A stretch of 37,693 nucleotides of DNA from Bacteroidales bacterium (GCA_003565735.1 PXBB01000005.1:1-37693), one strand, 5' to 3'. Counted from the first letter of the stretch, positions 1-8,418 are shown. Notes: generated by a model not told the origin, from the letters alone. Program-made: numbers and translations.

Positions 1-573
1 AATGGTACGGATACGGCTGCAGCCAAGCAGCACAGCATCAACGGTATGAATATTTACAACACTTATGGCGTCCTGTATAATTGGACGGCAGTTATGCAGG
101 GCAGCAGCCCCAGCAATGCCATACCCAGCGGTGTACAAGGTATATGCCCACCGGGATGGCATGTGCCAAGCGATAGCGCATGGCAACAACTTGAAATGTC
201 ACTGGGCATGTCGCAAGCTGATGCTGCACTGTGGGGTCATAGAGGCACCAATCAGGGCAGCCGCCTTGCAGGCACCGATAGCCTGTGGCTTCCTGGTGCT
301 CTTACTGCTGATGCCGGTTTTGGAAATTCAGGCTTTAAGGCACTGCCGGCAGGTTTGTATGGTAGCAATGTACCCCATCTACCCCATTCCAATTATGGTT
401 TTTTGTCTGAAATAGCTCGTTTTGCCACAGCCACTGCCATCCCGGGTTGTCCCCAACACCCATCCGGACAAACAAATAACGTAATTAGAAATATTCGTTC
501 CTCAGCAACAGCAATTAGACGTTATTGCGGCTCTGATTATCAAGGCATAAGCCTGCGCTGTGTGCGGGATTAG
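1..573 (+). CDS. FISUMP (Fib_succ_major) domain protein, C-terminal part
   Basis: The frame is open from base 1, so the gene starts upstream of the window; the first ATG inside (base 46) is internal. The 190 visible codons read as a Fibrobacter succinogenes major paralogous domain: a GVLYNW-like start, GICPPGWHVPSDSAWQQLE in the middle, then FGNSGFKALPAGLYG and a final SLRCVRD. These blocks (CPxGWHVP, GFxALPAG, SVRCVRD-type end) are typical of the family, which occurs in secreted or surface proteins of Bacteroidota and Fibrobacterota and has no established biochemical role. The base composition is richer in G and C than the genes that follow, which is common for such surface proteins. The N-terminus, signal peptide and any partner domains lie outside the window. 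Family call is firm; function unknown. Confidence 0.85.
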   Translation, partial: NGTDTAAAKQHSINGMNIYNTYGVLYNWTAVMQGSSPSNAIPSGVQGICPPGWHVPSDSAWQQLEMSLGMSQADAALWGHRGTNQGSRLAGTDSLWLPGALTADAGFGNSGFKALPAGLYGSNVPHLPHSNYGFLSEIARFATATAIPGCPQHPSGQTNNVIRNIRSSATAIRRYCGSDYQGISLRCVRD

Positions 574-752
574 TTGTGAGCGAGATTAGGTTTGGGAGGG
601 GATATCAGGGTACTATATAACAAAGCATTCATGTATATTTCAGGGTAATAAATAAGTGAGCAATAGACAAATTAATTAAATTTTTAATACCGGCAGAACA
701 TGGCATAAAAAGGCAATATCATTTTTTCAGCTACACAACATCATTAACTTTA

Positions 753-785
753 TTTGTCCGTTTTTGAAAAAACATTGTAAATTTG
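753..785 (+). promoter_or_regulatory. Bacteroidota-type promoter of cysS
   Basis: TTTG at 753-756 and TAAATTTG at 778-785, separated by 21 bases, match the -33/-7 (TTTG / TAnnTTTG) promoter of Bacteroidota. Transcription would start near 792, downstream of the ATG at 764 and upstream of the ATG at 809, which decides the cysS start. Confidence 0.65.
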
Positions 786-808
786 CATTTCAGTTTAATG
801 GCAGAAAA

Positions 809-2284
809 ATGGAAGAAAAGTTAAAGATTTACAACACCTTAGGACAGAAGAAAACGATTTTTGAACCATTTAATCCTCCTTTTGTGGGAATGTATGTGTG
901 CGGCCCTACAGTCTATGGCGATGCCCATCTGGGTCATGCGCGCCCTGCTATTTGCTTTGACCTTATCTTCAGGTATCTGCAGCATTTAGGCTACAAAGTA
1001 CGCTATGTTAGAAACATTACTGATGTAGGACATCTTGAAAGTGATGCTGATGAGGGTGAAGATAAAATAGCTAAAAAGGCAAGACTCGAAAAGCTGGAAC
1101 CCATGGAAGTTGCTCAGCACTACACAGACAGCTATCATTTCAATATGGACAGCCTTAATGTCAAAAGACCAAGTATTGAGCCCCGGGCCTCAGGGCATAT
1201 CATTGAACAGATTACCATGATAGAGGAAATCTTGAAAAATGGCTTGGCTTACGAAAGTGATGGCTCTGTTTATTTTGACATCGAAAAATATCAAAGAACG
1301 GATCATTACGGTAAACTTTCCGGGCGTGTCTTAGACGATTTGCAGAGCCAAACCCGTACACTTGACGGGCAAAACGAAAAAAGAAACACCTATGATTTTG
1401 CTTTATGGAAGAAAGCACATCAAGAACATATAATGAAGTGGCCATCCCCCTGGGGTTTGGGATTTCCGGGATGGCACCTCGAATGCTCCGCAATGAGCAC
1501 AAAATATTTGGGTGAAGTTTTTGATATTCACGGCGGTGGCATGGATTTGTTATTCCCCCACCACGAATGCGAAATAGCACAGTCTAAAGCTGCTAACGGC
1601 AAAGAACCTGTAAAATATTGGCTCCACAACAACATGATTACTATCAACGGGCAAAAAATGGGAAAATCTCTGGGTAATTTTATCACGCTTAATGAGGTTT
1701 TTACAGGTAAGCATGAACTTTTGGAGCAAGCGTACAGCCCCATGACCATACGATTTTTTATCTTACAAGCCCACTACCGCAGCACGCTCGACTTTTCTAA
1801 TCAGGCCTTACAAGCAGCAGAAAAGGGATTAAAAAGAATTTTGGAAGCTTTCGCAAAAATTGAAAACATCATAACTTCCGAAAAATCAACCATCGACATC
1901 AATGACTTGAGGAAAAAATGCTACGAAGCCATGAACGACGACTTTAACAGCCCCGTTGTTATAGCACATCTCTTTCAGGGTGTTAAAATTATCAACAATT
2001 GTCTTGAAGGCCGTGAGAAAATAAGCCATGATGATAAAGAAATATTAAAAAGTATTTTCAATGTTTTTCTATTTGAAATTTTGGGACTTAAAAAAGAAAA
2101 AAATGAGCAGGAAGCAGCGCATAGCACAAACAGCTCTCAACTCATCGATTTGCTTATAGCGTTGCGTCAGGAAGCCAAGAAAAAGAAAGATTATGAAGCT
2201 GCTGATATGATAAGAAATAAATTATCATCTCTTGGAATTACAATAAAAGACACCAAAGAGGGTGTTGAATGGCACATAAATTAA
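809..2284 (+). CDS. cysS: cysteinyl-tRNA synthetase
   Basis: Class I aminoacyl-tRNA synthetase that charges tRNA-Cys with cysteine in the cytoplasm. The 491-residue protein has the zinc-ligand start [15 protein letters not shown] with the HIGH-type signature HLGH at residues 40-43 and Cys31, the block [10 protein letters not shown] with a second zinc Cys, [19 protein letters not shown] with zinc His/Glu ligands, and KMGKSLGN (KMSKS signature) near residues 281-288. The C-terminal anticodon-binding DALR region follows. The frame also opens at an ATG at 764, but that codon lies inside the promoter described above and the extra 15 residues are not family-like, so the ATG at 809 was chosen. Length is normal for the family. 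The adenylate kinase gene follows 39 bases downstream in the same direction and may be cotranscribed. Confidence 0.97.
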   Translation: MEEKLKIYNTLGQKKTIFEPFNPPFVGMYVCGPTVYGDAHLGHARPAICFDLIFRYLQHLGYKVRYVRNITDVGHLESDADEGEDKIAKKARLEKLEPMEVAQHYTDSYHFNMDSLNVKRPSIEPRASGHIIEQITMIEEILKNGLAYESDGSVYFDIEKYQRTDHYGKLSGRVLDDLQSQTRTLDGQNEKRNTYDFALWKKAHQEHIMKWPSPWGLGFPGWHLECSAMSTKYLGEVFDIHGGGMDLLFPHHECEIAQSKAANGKEPVKYWLHNNMITINGQKMGKSLGNFITLNEVFTGKHELLEQAYSPMTIRFFILQAHYRSTLDFSNQALQAAEKGLKRILEAFAKIENIITSEKSTIDINDLRKKCYEAMNDDFNSPVVIAHLFQGVKIINNCLEGREKISHDDKEILKSIFNVFLFEILGLKKEKNEQEAAHSTNSSQLIDLLIALRQEAKKKKDYEAADMIRNKLSSLGITIKDTKEGVEWHIN

Positions 2285-2323
2285 ATAATCTTAAATTAAA
2301 TAATTCACTAAAGACTGATTAGC

Positions 2324-3493
2324 ATGTTAAACATTGCATTATTTGGACCTCCTGGTGCGGGCAAAGGCACGCAATCCAAAAAACTTATGGAAAAATACAA
2401 TTTGGCATACGTAGCTACAGGTGATTTGTTGCGTGAAGAAATCCGATACGACACTGACTTAGGGAGGCAAGCCAAAGAGGGTATTGATAAAGGGCAGCTG
2501 GCTTCTGATGAAATAATTGTACAAATTATTGAAAAAAGAATTAAAAGAAACCCTGAAGCCAACGGTTTTCTTTTCGATGGATTTCCGCGTACCTGGGTAC
2601 AAGCTTACATACTTGAAGGCCTCTTGTTAAAAATGAACACGCAGCTTTCGTGCATGATTTGCCTTGACGTAGATGAAAAAGTCCTTATTGACCGTATGTT
2701 AAGCAGAGCCAAAACATCAAACCGCAGCGATGATAATATTGACATCATCAAGTACAGGCTTAAAGAGTATTATGACAAGACTCTTCCTGTTGCTAATTTT
2801 TACAAAGAAAAAGATATTTTTTACGCCGTGGATGGTCTGGGCGATGTTGACCAGGTCTTTGAACGCGTAGATAAGGTGGTAGAAGAAACATTGAAAAAAG
2901 TATGGATCAACCTTGTTCTATTGGGCTATCCGGGTGCCGGTAAAGGTTCGCAAGGCGACCGGCTGGCAGAAAAATACAACCTCGTTTATATTTCAACAGG
3001 TAAGCTGCTTCGTAAAGAAATTGCCAACAACACTAAAATTGGGCAAATGGCTGCTCCATACATGGAAAAAGGAACCAATGTCCCCGACGATATAGCCATA
3101 AGAATTATTGAAAAAGAAATTAAAATGAACCCTGATGCCAGAGGGTTTATTTTCAAAGGCTTCCCCCGAACTATGGTGCAGGCCTATATCCTTGACGGCT
3201 TACTGCGAAAACAAAATTCGTCGGTCTCTTTTATGTTTGACATGCAGGTTTCTCCTGTTGAGGCTATCAAAAGGTTAACTTTAAGAGGTAAAACTGATAA
3301 GTGTCGCAGTTACGACAAAGATACTGAAGTTATCATTCAAAGGCTTGAGGAGTACGAAAGTAAAACCTTGCCTCTCAAAGACTACTACCAAAAACACAAC
3401 AAAGTGTTCACTATTGACGGCATGGGCACAGAAAAAGAAGTCTTTGAGCGCTTATGCGAAAACATGGAAGAAGCACTCAAGGAAATTCGCTAA
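2324..3493 (+). CDS. adk: fused tandem adenylate kinase (two Adk domains)
   Basis: Two complete adenylate-kinase-like domains lie head to tail in one 389-residue chain, against roughly 190-215 residues for a usual Adk. Domain 1 (about 1-190) has P-loop GPPGAGKGT at 8-16, TGDLLR with Asp34, FDGFPRT with Asp85, and a short-type lid with RSDDN; it should convert ATP + AMP to 2 ADP. Domain 2 (about 192-389) has P-loop GYPGAGKGS at 201-209, but the equivalents of Asp34 and Asp85 are Lys227 (TGKLLR) and Lys278 (FKGFPRT), and RSDDN has become RSYDK. The shared VQAYIL(E/D)GLL block after each GFPRT points to an internal duplication. The DGFPRT Asp is conserved in active Adks and helps place Mg2+, so domain 2 is probably weak, inactive or altered in substrate (inference). 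A small hairpin (3509-3525) lies between this gene and the convergent ferritin-like gene. Confidence 0.92.
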   Translation: MLNIALFGPPGAGKGTQSKKLMEKYNLAYVATGDLLREEIRYDTDLGRQAKEGIDKGQLASDEIIVQIIEKRIKRNPEANGFLFDGFPRTWVQAYILEGLLLKMNTQLSCMICLDVDEKVLIDRMLSRAKTSNRSDDNIDIIKYRLKEYYDKTLPVANFYKEKDIFYAVDGLGDVDQVFERVDKVVEETLKKVWINLVLLGYPGAGKGSQGDRLAEKYNLVYISTGKLLRKEIANNTKIGQMAAPYMEKGTNVPDDIAIRIIEKEIKMNPDARGFIFKGFPRTMVQAYILDGLLRKQNSSVSFMFDMQVSPVEAIKRLTLRGKTDKCRSYDKDTEVIIQRLEEYESKTLPLKDYYQKHNKVFTIDGMGTEKEVFERLCENMEEALKEIR

Positions 3494-3531
3494 AAAGTCC
3501 TGAACCATCTTGTACTATTTACAAGTCCCGT

Positions 3532-4038
3532 TTAAAAAGGCCAGAAATTATTGTCGTACCAGATTTTTTCTGTTAGTTCTTTATTCAAGTCAGCTAATAT
3601 TTTCAAATGGTCTTTTTCCCAATTGGCCAACCATTCGTACAGCGCTTTTTCCTCTTTATCAGTAGCATTCTTGGCGCGTTCAGCGTACACGCTTATCGCT
3701 TTATTTTCCATATCTATAGCCGCAGAAATAGCAGCAGACTCAAAGCCGGAAGAGGAAATCGTATGTTTTATCTCTTCAGATAAAATCAAGTTGGCGATAC
3801 TGTCGCTGGTCGCTTCTGAAGCATACTTTATGTTATCGAACTTCTTGTTCTTTTGGTAATAGGTAAACTGCTTGATCAAAAAATCAATATGCAACTGCTC
3901 TTCATCAGCCATAATATTAAATATTTTTTTCACATCTTCATTATCTGTCTGCTCGGCCACTTTCTTATAAAAAGCTTTACCTCTATGCTCCATTAAAAGA
4001 GCCATTTTTAAAATTTCTGTTGTTTTTGATTCACTCAT
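3532..4038 (-). CDS. ferritin-like (rubrerythrin-type) diiron protein
   Basis: A 168-residue, mostly helical protein with the metal ligands of a four-helix ferritin-like bundle: Glu in MEHRGKAFY (helix 1), EEQLH (helix 2, ExxH), a Glu in IDMENKAISVYAE (helix 3) and WEKDHLKIL (helix 4, ExxxH-like). This fits the rubrerythrin/ferritin-like family, which binds a diiron centre and often reduces peroxide or handles iron. There is no C-terminal rubredoxin CxxC domain, so it is not a full rubrerythrin, and electron donors cannot be inferred. It ends in an aromatic tail (YDNNFWPF). The gene is monocistronic, convergent with adk and divergent from rpoD. A TAAATTTG box lies 41 bases upstream of its ATG. 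Substrate and physiological role are not shown by the sequence. Confidence 0.82.
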   Translation of the reverse strand: MSESKTTEILKMALLMEHRGKAFYKKVAEQTDNEDVKKIFNIMADEEQLHIDFLIKQFTYYQKNKKFDNIKYASEATSDSIANLILSEEIKHTISSSGFESAAISAAIDMENKAISVYAERAKNATDKEEKALYEWLANWEKDHLKILADLNKELTEKIWYDNNFWPF

Positions 4039-4078
4039 CGTTGTGTTTTTAAATGTTTTTTAAATAATTATTACAACA

Positions 4079-4086
4079 CAAATTTA
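4079..4086 (-). promoter_or_regulatory. -7 box of the ferritin-like gene
   Basis: On the minus strand the bases read TAAATTTG, a perfect TAnnTTTG box. No good TTTG is visible at -33; the place where it would be is close to the left end of the 175-bp inverted-repeat element (4106), so insertion may have changed the upstream part of this promoter. Confidence 0.45.
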
Positions 4087-4105
4087 ATACTTTTTTTTGT
4101 TCCTC

Positions 4106-4280
4106 CTTAAATCCGCAAGTGTTTTGCGTAACGAATGTCTGAATTGTATTTCAGGTGTGGGAAGCGCAAATATGAGCACTGTAAGCATAGCCGTAGCTAC
4201 GGTGAAGAGCGGAATGTTGAGCATTGCCGCAGATGGCATGCAATTCAGTCATGCAGTAGTAAATTGCTTGCGGATTTAAG
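4106..4280 (+). repeat. 175-bp inverted-repeat element, copy 1 (MITE-like)
   Basis: Perfect 14-bp terminal inverted repeats, CTTAAATCCGCAAG at 4106-4119 and its complement CTTGCGGATTTAAG at 4267-4280. The interior is an imperfect palindrome centred on CCGTAGCTACGG. A 5-bp direct repeat GTTCC flanks it (4099-4103 and 4281-4285), two bases away on the left, like a target-site duplication. A second 175-bp copy on the opposite strand (32089-32263) aligns without gaps, with about 16 mismatches (91% identity by my count). No transposase lies nearby, so if mobile it is non-autonomous. The element sits between the divergent ferritin-like gene and rpoD. A 60-codon open frame across it is an accident of the repeat. 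Confidence 0.85.
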
Positions 4281-4569
4281 GTTCCATAAAAATGAAACCT
4301 TTTGAACCGCCATGCGTATGATTTTTTGTTGTACGGCACAATTATTTTTAAAAAAAATCGTTTTTTGAAGATGTTTTTACAGGCATTTATTCCATACTTT
4401 CAAAAATTTATTAAATACTTTAGCAACTTTTCAAAATTATTTAAAGTTTACAAACCATCATATTGTACGATTATGTTATATAAATATCACATAAAATACT
4501 CAATGTAAGACTTTTAATGCAAAACTACAAATTAAATAAATCTGCATTAAATTGTATTGATTTTTTTTG
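4281..4569. other. AT-rich rpoD upstream region
   Basis: Very AT-rich, with no convincing gene. A 68-codon ORF (4302-4508) starts just beyond the repeat and has a low-complexity F/Y/K-rich translation, so I do not believe it is a gene. Confidence 0.6.
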
Positions 4570-4577
4570 TACCTTTG
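4570..4577 (+). promoter_or_regulatory. -7 box of rpoD
   Basis: TACCTTTG is a perfect TAnnTTTG box 54 bases upstream of the rpoD ATG. A TTG at 4552-4554 is the nearest -33 candidate, but the 15-base spacer is short. Confidence 0.5.
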
Positions 4578-4631
4578 CAAACCAAAACTTTTTTCTTAAA
4601 AGACGTTTAAATACAAAATAGAATACACGCA

Positions 4632-5498
4632 ATGAGACAATTAAAAATTACCAAATCAATTACCAATCGTGAAACAGCGTCATTAGATAAATATTTACAG
4701 GAAATCGGGAAGGAGGAATTGATAACGGCAGAGGAAGAAGTTATTTTAGCCCAAAAAATCAAGCAAGGCGACACAAAAGCATTGGAGAAACTGACAAAAT
4801 CAAACCTAAGGTTTGTAGTTTCTGTTGCCAAGCAATACCAAAATCAAGGCTTAAGCCTACCCGACCTTATAAACGAAGGTAATTTAGGTTTGATAAAAGC
4901 AGCTCAAAGGTTTGATGAGACCCGTGGTTTTAAATTTATCTCGTATGCCGTTTGGTGGATAAGGCAATCTATTTTGCAAGCACTTGCCGAACAATCGCGT
5001 ATTGTCCGTTTGCCACTCAACCAGGTAGGCTCATTAAACAAAATCAAAAAAGAAGCTTCTAAATTAGAGCAAGTGTATGAAAGGGCGCCCTCTCCTTATG
5101 AATTAGCCAAATCACTTGAGCTGCCGGAAGATAAGATAAAAGAATCCTTACGTATTTCTACGCGCCATGTTTCAGTAGATGCGCCATTAGTGCAGGGAGA
5201 AGATGGGTCGCTATTGGATGTATTTATTAACGATGACTTACCTGATACAGATAACTCACTGATATACGAATCGCTATCACGTGAAATTCAACGCTCTCTT
5301 GCTACATTATCCGAAAAAGAAAGAGACATTATTAATCTTTACTTTGGCATAGGCATGAACCACGGCCTCACACTTGATGAAATTGCCATTAAATTTGACC
5401 TAACCAGAGAACGCGTTAGACAAATCAAAGAAAAAGCCATAAGAAGGTTAAAGAAAAATTCCAGAAGCAAATTGCTTAAGTCATATCTGGGCAAATAA
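4632..5498 (+). CDS. rpoD: primary RNA polymerase sigma factor (sigma-70 family)
   Basis: Directs RNA polymerase to housekeeping promoters. At 288 residues it is the short primary sigma typical of Bacteroidota, lacking the long N-terminal region 1.1 and the non-conserved region of the E. coli protein. The N-terminus [14 protein letters not shown] is the hallmark of this group. Region 1.2 ([16 protein letters not shown]) is followed by region 2 ([33 protein letters not shown]), region 3 ([15 protein letters not shown]), and region 4 with the helix-turn-helix [20 protein letters not shown] near the end. It explains the TTTG / TAnnTTTG promoters seen elsewhere in the window. Monocistronic, and convergent with ppk1 (35-base gap). 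Confidence 0.96.
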   Translation: MRQLKITKSITNRETASLDKYLQEIGKEELITAEEEVILAQKIKQGDTKALEKLTKSNLRFVVSVAKQYQNQGLSLPDLINEGNLGLIKAAQRFDETRGFKFISYAVWWIRQSILQALAEQSRIVRLPLNQVGSLNKIKKEASKLEQVYERAPSPYELAKSLELPEDKIKESLRISTRHVSVDAPLVQGEDGSLLDVFINDDLPDTDNSLIYESLSREIQRSLATLSEKERDIINLYFGIGMNHGLTLDEIAIKFDLTRERVRQIKEKAIRRLKKNSRSKLLKSYLGK

Positions 5499-5533
5499 TT
5501 CTCTTCGCTTCAAGCTGTATTATTGAAAGTGCA

Positions 5534-7594
5534 TCAGGCCTGTTTGAAGTATTTATAAGTTGCCTTTTGTGCATTAACTTTTTTAGCCTGTTCTTCTTTT
5601 TTATAAAAGTTGTAACTGTTTAAGTTTAGTAAGCGGGCTTTGGTGTTGTCTTTGAGTTGTATATTTAAAATGTCAAGCAGTTGTTTTTGGATGTTTTTAT
5701 CCAATACCGGGCAAGTTACTTCAATCCGATGGTCAATATTACGTGTCATAAGGTCGGCAGAAGAAATTAAAAATTTTTCATCCCCACCATTGTAAAAATA
5801 ATAAATACGCGTATGTTCTAAAAAACGTCCGACAATACTCACAGCTTCAATATTTTCACTTACATTTTTGACCCCGGGCACAAGAACGCATATACCTCTG
5901 GCTATAATTTGAATTTTAACGCCAGCCATGCTGGCTTCATAAAGCTTATTGATGATTTTTTTATCTACAAGACTGTTTAGTTTTAAAATAATATGCGCTT
6001 TCTTATGTTGCCTGGCTTGTTTTATTTCTCTGTTAATAAGTTTTGTAATTTCTGACCGAAGGCTGAATGGCGAAACAACCAGTTTGTTGAATTGTTCAAA
6101 CGAGTAATTGGTTTCGAAAAGATTAAACACGCTTTCAACTTCAGTTGCAATATCTTGTTTGGCCGTAAGTAAACTGATATCAGTGTAAACCCGGGCTGTT
6201 TGCTCGTTAAAATTGCCTGTCCCGATATTGGCATAATTGATAACGCCATTTTTTTCTTTTCTTCGTATGAGAATGAGTTTGGAATGCACCTTGAAACCCG
6301 GTTTACCATGCAAGACTTTCACACCTTCTTCGCTCAACACTTTCGACCAGTATATGTTAGCTTCCTCATCGAAACGCGCCTGAAGTTCAAGAAATACGGT
6401 CACACTCTTTCCATTTCGTGCCGCATTTATTAAGGAATTAATCACATTGGAGTTTTTTGCTACCCTGTACAAAGTCATTTTTACTTCTACCACCTTGGGG
6501 TCTATTGAGGCCTCCCGTAAAAGGTTGATGATATGCATAAAACTATGATAAGGAAAATGAAGCATGACATCTTTGCGGCGTATTGCCTTAAAAATGCTGG
6601 GCTGATCAGATAAATCGGGGTGCTCTAACTGTTTTAAAGGGGAAAAAACAAGTTTTTTCATGCCCAAATCAGGGAAGTTCATAAAATCTTTGAAGTTATG
6701 GTATCTGTCGCCTGCAACAATACGGTCTCTTTTGGTTACTTTTAATTTTTTTAGAATTATATTTAATAAACTCTCAGGTATTTCCCTATCATACACAAAA
6801 CGAACAGGCTTACCTCTTTTTCTTTGTTTCAGTCCTTCCGCTATTTTTTCGAGCAGGGTTTTATCTACATCGTTGTCGATATCAAGTTCCGCATCACGCG
6901 AAAATTTAATGGTATAAGCCTTTAAGGTGTCGTAGTCGAGCATTGAGAAAACGTCATCAATACAATATCTGATAATATCATCCAGAATAATAATATACTT
7001 TTTTCCATCCTTTTCGGGCAGCACTAAAAAGCGTCCTAGAATGGATGCCGGGACTTTAACCAATGCATAATTCTTTTTTGTTTTCTCGCCACTTTTTTCC
7101 ATAAAAACAGCCAGATAAACCGATTTATCTTTGAGTTCGTTTAACTCGTGAGGCGTGTTTAACATTAATGGAAAGAGGTTAGGATGCACCTTCTCATCAA
7201 AATAAGCTTTAACAAAAGCAGCCTGGGTATCATCCAGCTGTTTCTCATTTACTATAAATATGTTATGGGCTGCCAACTCTTCAAGTATTTTTTCGTAAAT
7301 ACTTGTAAACTGTGGCAATAAAACATTTTTAATATAGTTTGTTGTCTCTTCGAGAATGTTCTCAGGGTTGTCGTATGTTTTCTTATGGGCTTCAACTTTT
7401 AGGTCAATCATACGTCTTAAAGTAGCTATCCGCACCCTGTAGAACTCGTCCAGATTATTTGAAAATATGCCAAGAAACTTTAACCGCTCCAACAAAGGAT
7501 TTGATTTGTCTTGTGCTTCCTGTAAAACACGCATGTTAAAATGCAGCCAACTCATCTCCCTGTTAATATAAGGCAAAGATTTTATCGAAATCAC
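5534..7594 (-). CDS. ppk1: polyphosphate kinase 1
   Basis: Makes polyphosphate reversibly from ATP, probably at the inner membrane. The 686-residue protein has the N-terminal block YINREMSWLHFNMRVLQEA, the middle domain with FPYHSFMHIINLLREAS and VVEVKMTLYRVAKNS, the catalytic-histidine motif GFKVHSKLILI (autophosphorylated His), the following YANIGTGNFNEQTARVYTD, and FLEHTRIYYF with the second conserved His. Length is normal. The start is GTG (7592-7594), overlapping the sixA stop as GTGA, so translation is probably coupled to sixA. The next ATG would cut into the conserved INREMSWLHFN block, which favours the GTG. A ppx-type exopolyphosphatase is not adjacent. Confidence 0.95.
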   Translation of the reverse strand: MISIKSLPYINREMSWLHFNMRVLQEAQDKSNPLLERLKFLGIFSNNLDEFYRVRIATLRRMIDLKVEAHKKTYDNPENILEETTNYIKNVLLPQFTSIYEKILEELAAHNIFIVNEKQLDDTQAAFVKAYFDEKVHPNLFPLMLNTPHELNELKDKSVYLAVFMEKSGEKTKKNYALVKVPASILGRFLVLPEKDGKKYIIILDDIIRYCIDDVFSMLDYDTLKAYTIKFSRDAELDIDNDVDKTLLEKIAEGLKQRKRGKPVRFVYDREIPESLLNIILKKLKVTKRDRIVAGDRYHNFKDFMNFPDLGMKKLVFSPLKQLEHPDLSDQPSIFKAIRRKDVMLHFPYHSFMHIINLLREASIDPKVVEVKMTLYRVAKNSNVINSLINAARNGKSVTVFLELQARFDEEANIYWSKVLSEEGVKVLHGKPGFKVHSKLILIRRKEKNGVINYANIGTGNFNEQTARVYTDISLLTAKQDIATEVESVFNLFETNYSFEQFNKLVVSPFSLRSEITKLINREIKQARQHKKAHIILKLNSLVDKKIINKLYEASMAGVKIQIIARGICVLVPGVKNVSENIEAVSIVGRFLEHTRIYYFYNGGDEKFLISSADLMTRNIDHRIEVTCPVLDKNIQKQLLDILNIQLKDNTKARLLNLNSYNFYKKEEQAKKVNAQKATYKYFKQA

Positions 7595-8088
7595 AGTTTA
7601 ATATTTTTTGGAAAGACTACAAAATTAAGTAATTGCGGACTGCTCGTAATTTTTGGCCATGCATCCGTTTCGAAACTTATACTTACAACAGCAGATGTGG
7701 GTAAAAAATGTATCTTTTCTGCAAGAAAATTATTGGCAAACTGCGTGAAGGTAGGATTGTGCCCAACCATCAACACATGATTCTTGTCATCCGGCAATGC
7801 ATATACCACATCCAAAATATCATCAGCGTCTGCCTGATAAATATGTGGGCTTATATAAATGTGTTCCGATGGATAATCCATCCCCTTGGCTATTAACTGC
7901 GCTGTTTCAATAGCTCTTGTAGCATGACTGCTTACAATGTAATCCAATTTAACATGCTTTTGTTTAAAAAACGCTATAAGTTTCTTTGTTCGTTTTACGC
8001 CAGTACCCAAAATAGGCCTCTCATAATCTTTTAAATGCGGGTAATCCCACGAAGATTTAGCATGACGTACGATGTACAAAGTTTTCAT
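7591..8088 (-). CDS. sixA: SixA-type phosphohistidine phosphatase (histidine phosphatase superfamily)
   Basis: 165 residues of the histidine phosphatase superfamily. The N-terminal IVRHAKSSW carries the phospho-accepting His (RHA signature, His8), and VGHNPTF near residue 110 carries the second catalytic His. DYERPILGTGVKR and SSHATRAIETAQL are further family blocks. SixA proteins dephosphorylate phosphohistidine on phosphotransfer proteins; the substrate here is unknown. Its 4-base overlap with ppk1, another enzyme with a phosphohistidine intermediate, suggests a link to phosphate or polyphosphate metabolism (inference). A TATTTTTG box lies 26 bases upstream of the ATG on the minus strand. 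Confidence 0.9.
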   Translation of the reverse strand: MKTLYIVRHAKSSWDYPHLKDYERPILGTGVKRTKKLIAFFKQKHVKLDYIVSSHATRAIETAQLIAKGMDYPSEHIYISPHIYQADADDILDVVYALPDDKNHVLMVGHNPTFTQFANNFLAEKIHFLPTSAVVSISFETDAWPKITSSPQLLNFVVFPKNIKL

Positions 8089-8113
8089 TTTTTAATTATT
8101 TAATAATTTTATA

Positions 8114-8121
8114 CAAAAATA
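8114..8121 (-). promoter_or_regulatory. -7 box of sixA-ppk1
   Basis: TATTTTTG on the minus strand matches TAnnTTTG and stands 26 bases upstream of the sixA ATG. No clear -33 TTTG is seen. Confidence 0.45.
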
Positions 8122-8253
8122 GCAATAAGTTATTATAAGTTGCGATTAATAAATATTAAAAATTGCTAAATACCATTTGCCATTAAACCTGCAACTTTTT
8201 ATAATCACACGCTAATTCAACCCAAATCAATGGTGTATATAAAAAATTAAGAA

Positions 8254-8261
8254 TATATTTG
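8254..8261 (+). promoter_or_regulatory. -7 box of the small ORF / pspC unit
   Basis: TATATTTG is a perfect TAnnTTTG box. A transcript starting near 8268 would carry the small ORF at 8296 and then pspC. The -33 element is not clear. Confidence 0.45.
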
Positions 8262-8295
8262 TAAAAAAATATGGTGCAAAAAACATTCAACGTTG

Positions 8296-8418
8296 ATGAA
8301 AACCCGACACCAAACTTTGCAAAAAGGGATAAGATATGATCATCCGGACAGCCTGAGCTGGAAAGAAGAATTTTTAAGAGATAATGAAAAAGAACAATAC
8401 ACAAAGCTATTAACATGA
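8296..8418 (+). CDS. possible 40-residue small protein, coupled to pspC
   Basis: ATG at 8296 opens 40 codons ending in a TGA that overlaps the pspC ATG as ATGA (8415-8418). The translation begins MKTRHQTLQKGIRYDHPDSL, continues SWKEEFLRDNEKEQY, is hydrophilic and mixed, and does not look like the low-complexity F/K/N/I strings that non-coding DNA here gives. It sits about 28 bases after the expected transcription start. In other Bacteroidota a PadR-type regulator often precedes this kind of pspC gene; this ORF is far too short and shows no PadR motif. A competing 22-codon ORF (8271-8339) overlaps in another frame. Not recognised as a known family; real gene status is plausible but unproven. 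Confidence 0.45.
   Translation: MKTRHQTLQKGIRYDHPDSLSWKEEFLRDNEKEQYTKLLT

Noticed and set aside
764-808. N-terminal extension of cysS from the ATG at 764
   Set aside because: This stretch lies in the promoter (-7 box 778-785) and its translation is not part of the CysRS family.
4097-4279. 60-codon ORF in repeat copy 1 and its 63-codon counterpart in copy 2 (32090-32281, minus) encoding similar peptides
   Set aside because: The frames follow the repeat DNA: changes fall at all codon positions, the frame crosses both inverted ends, and there is no ribosome site or promoter. Similarity of the peptides is explained by 91% DNA identity.
4302-4508. 68-codon ORF upstream of rpoD
   Set aside because: AT-rich, F/Y/K-biased translation with no family features, inside the rpoD promoter region.
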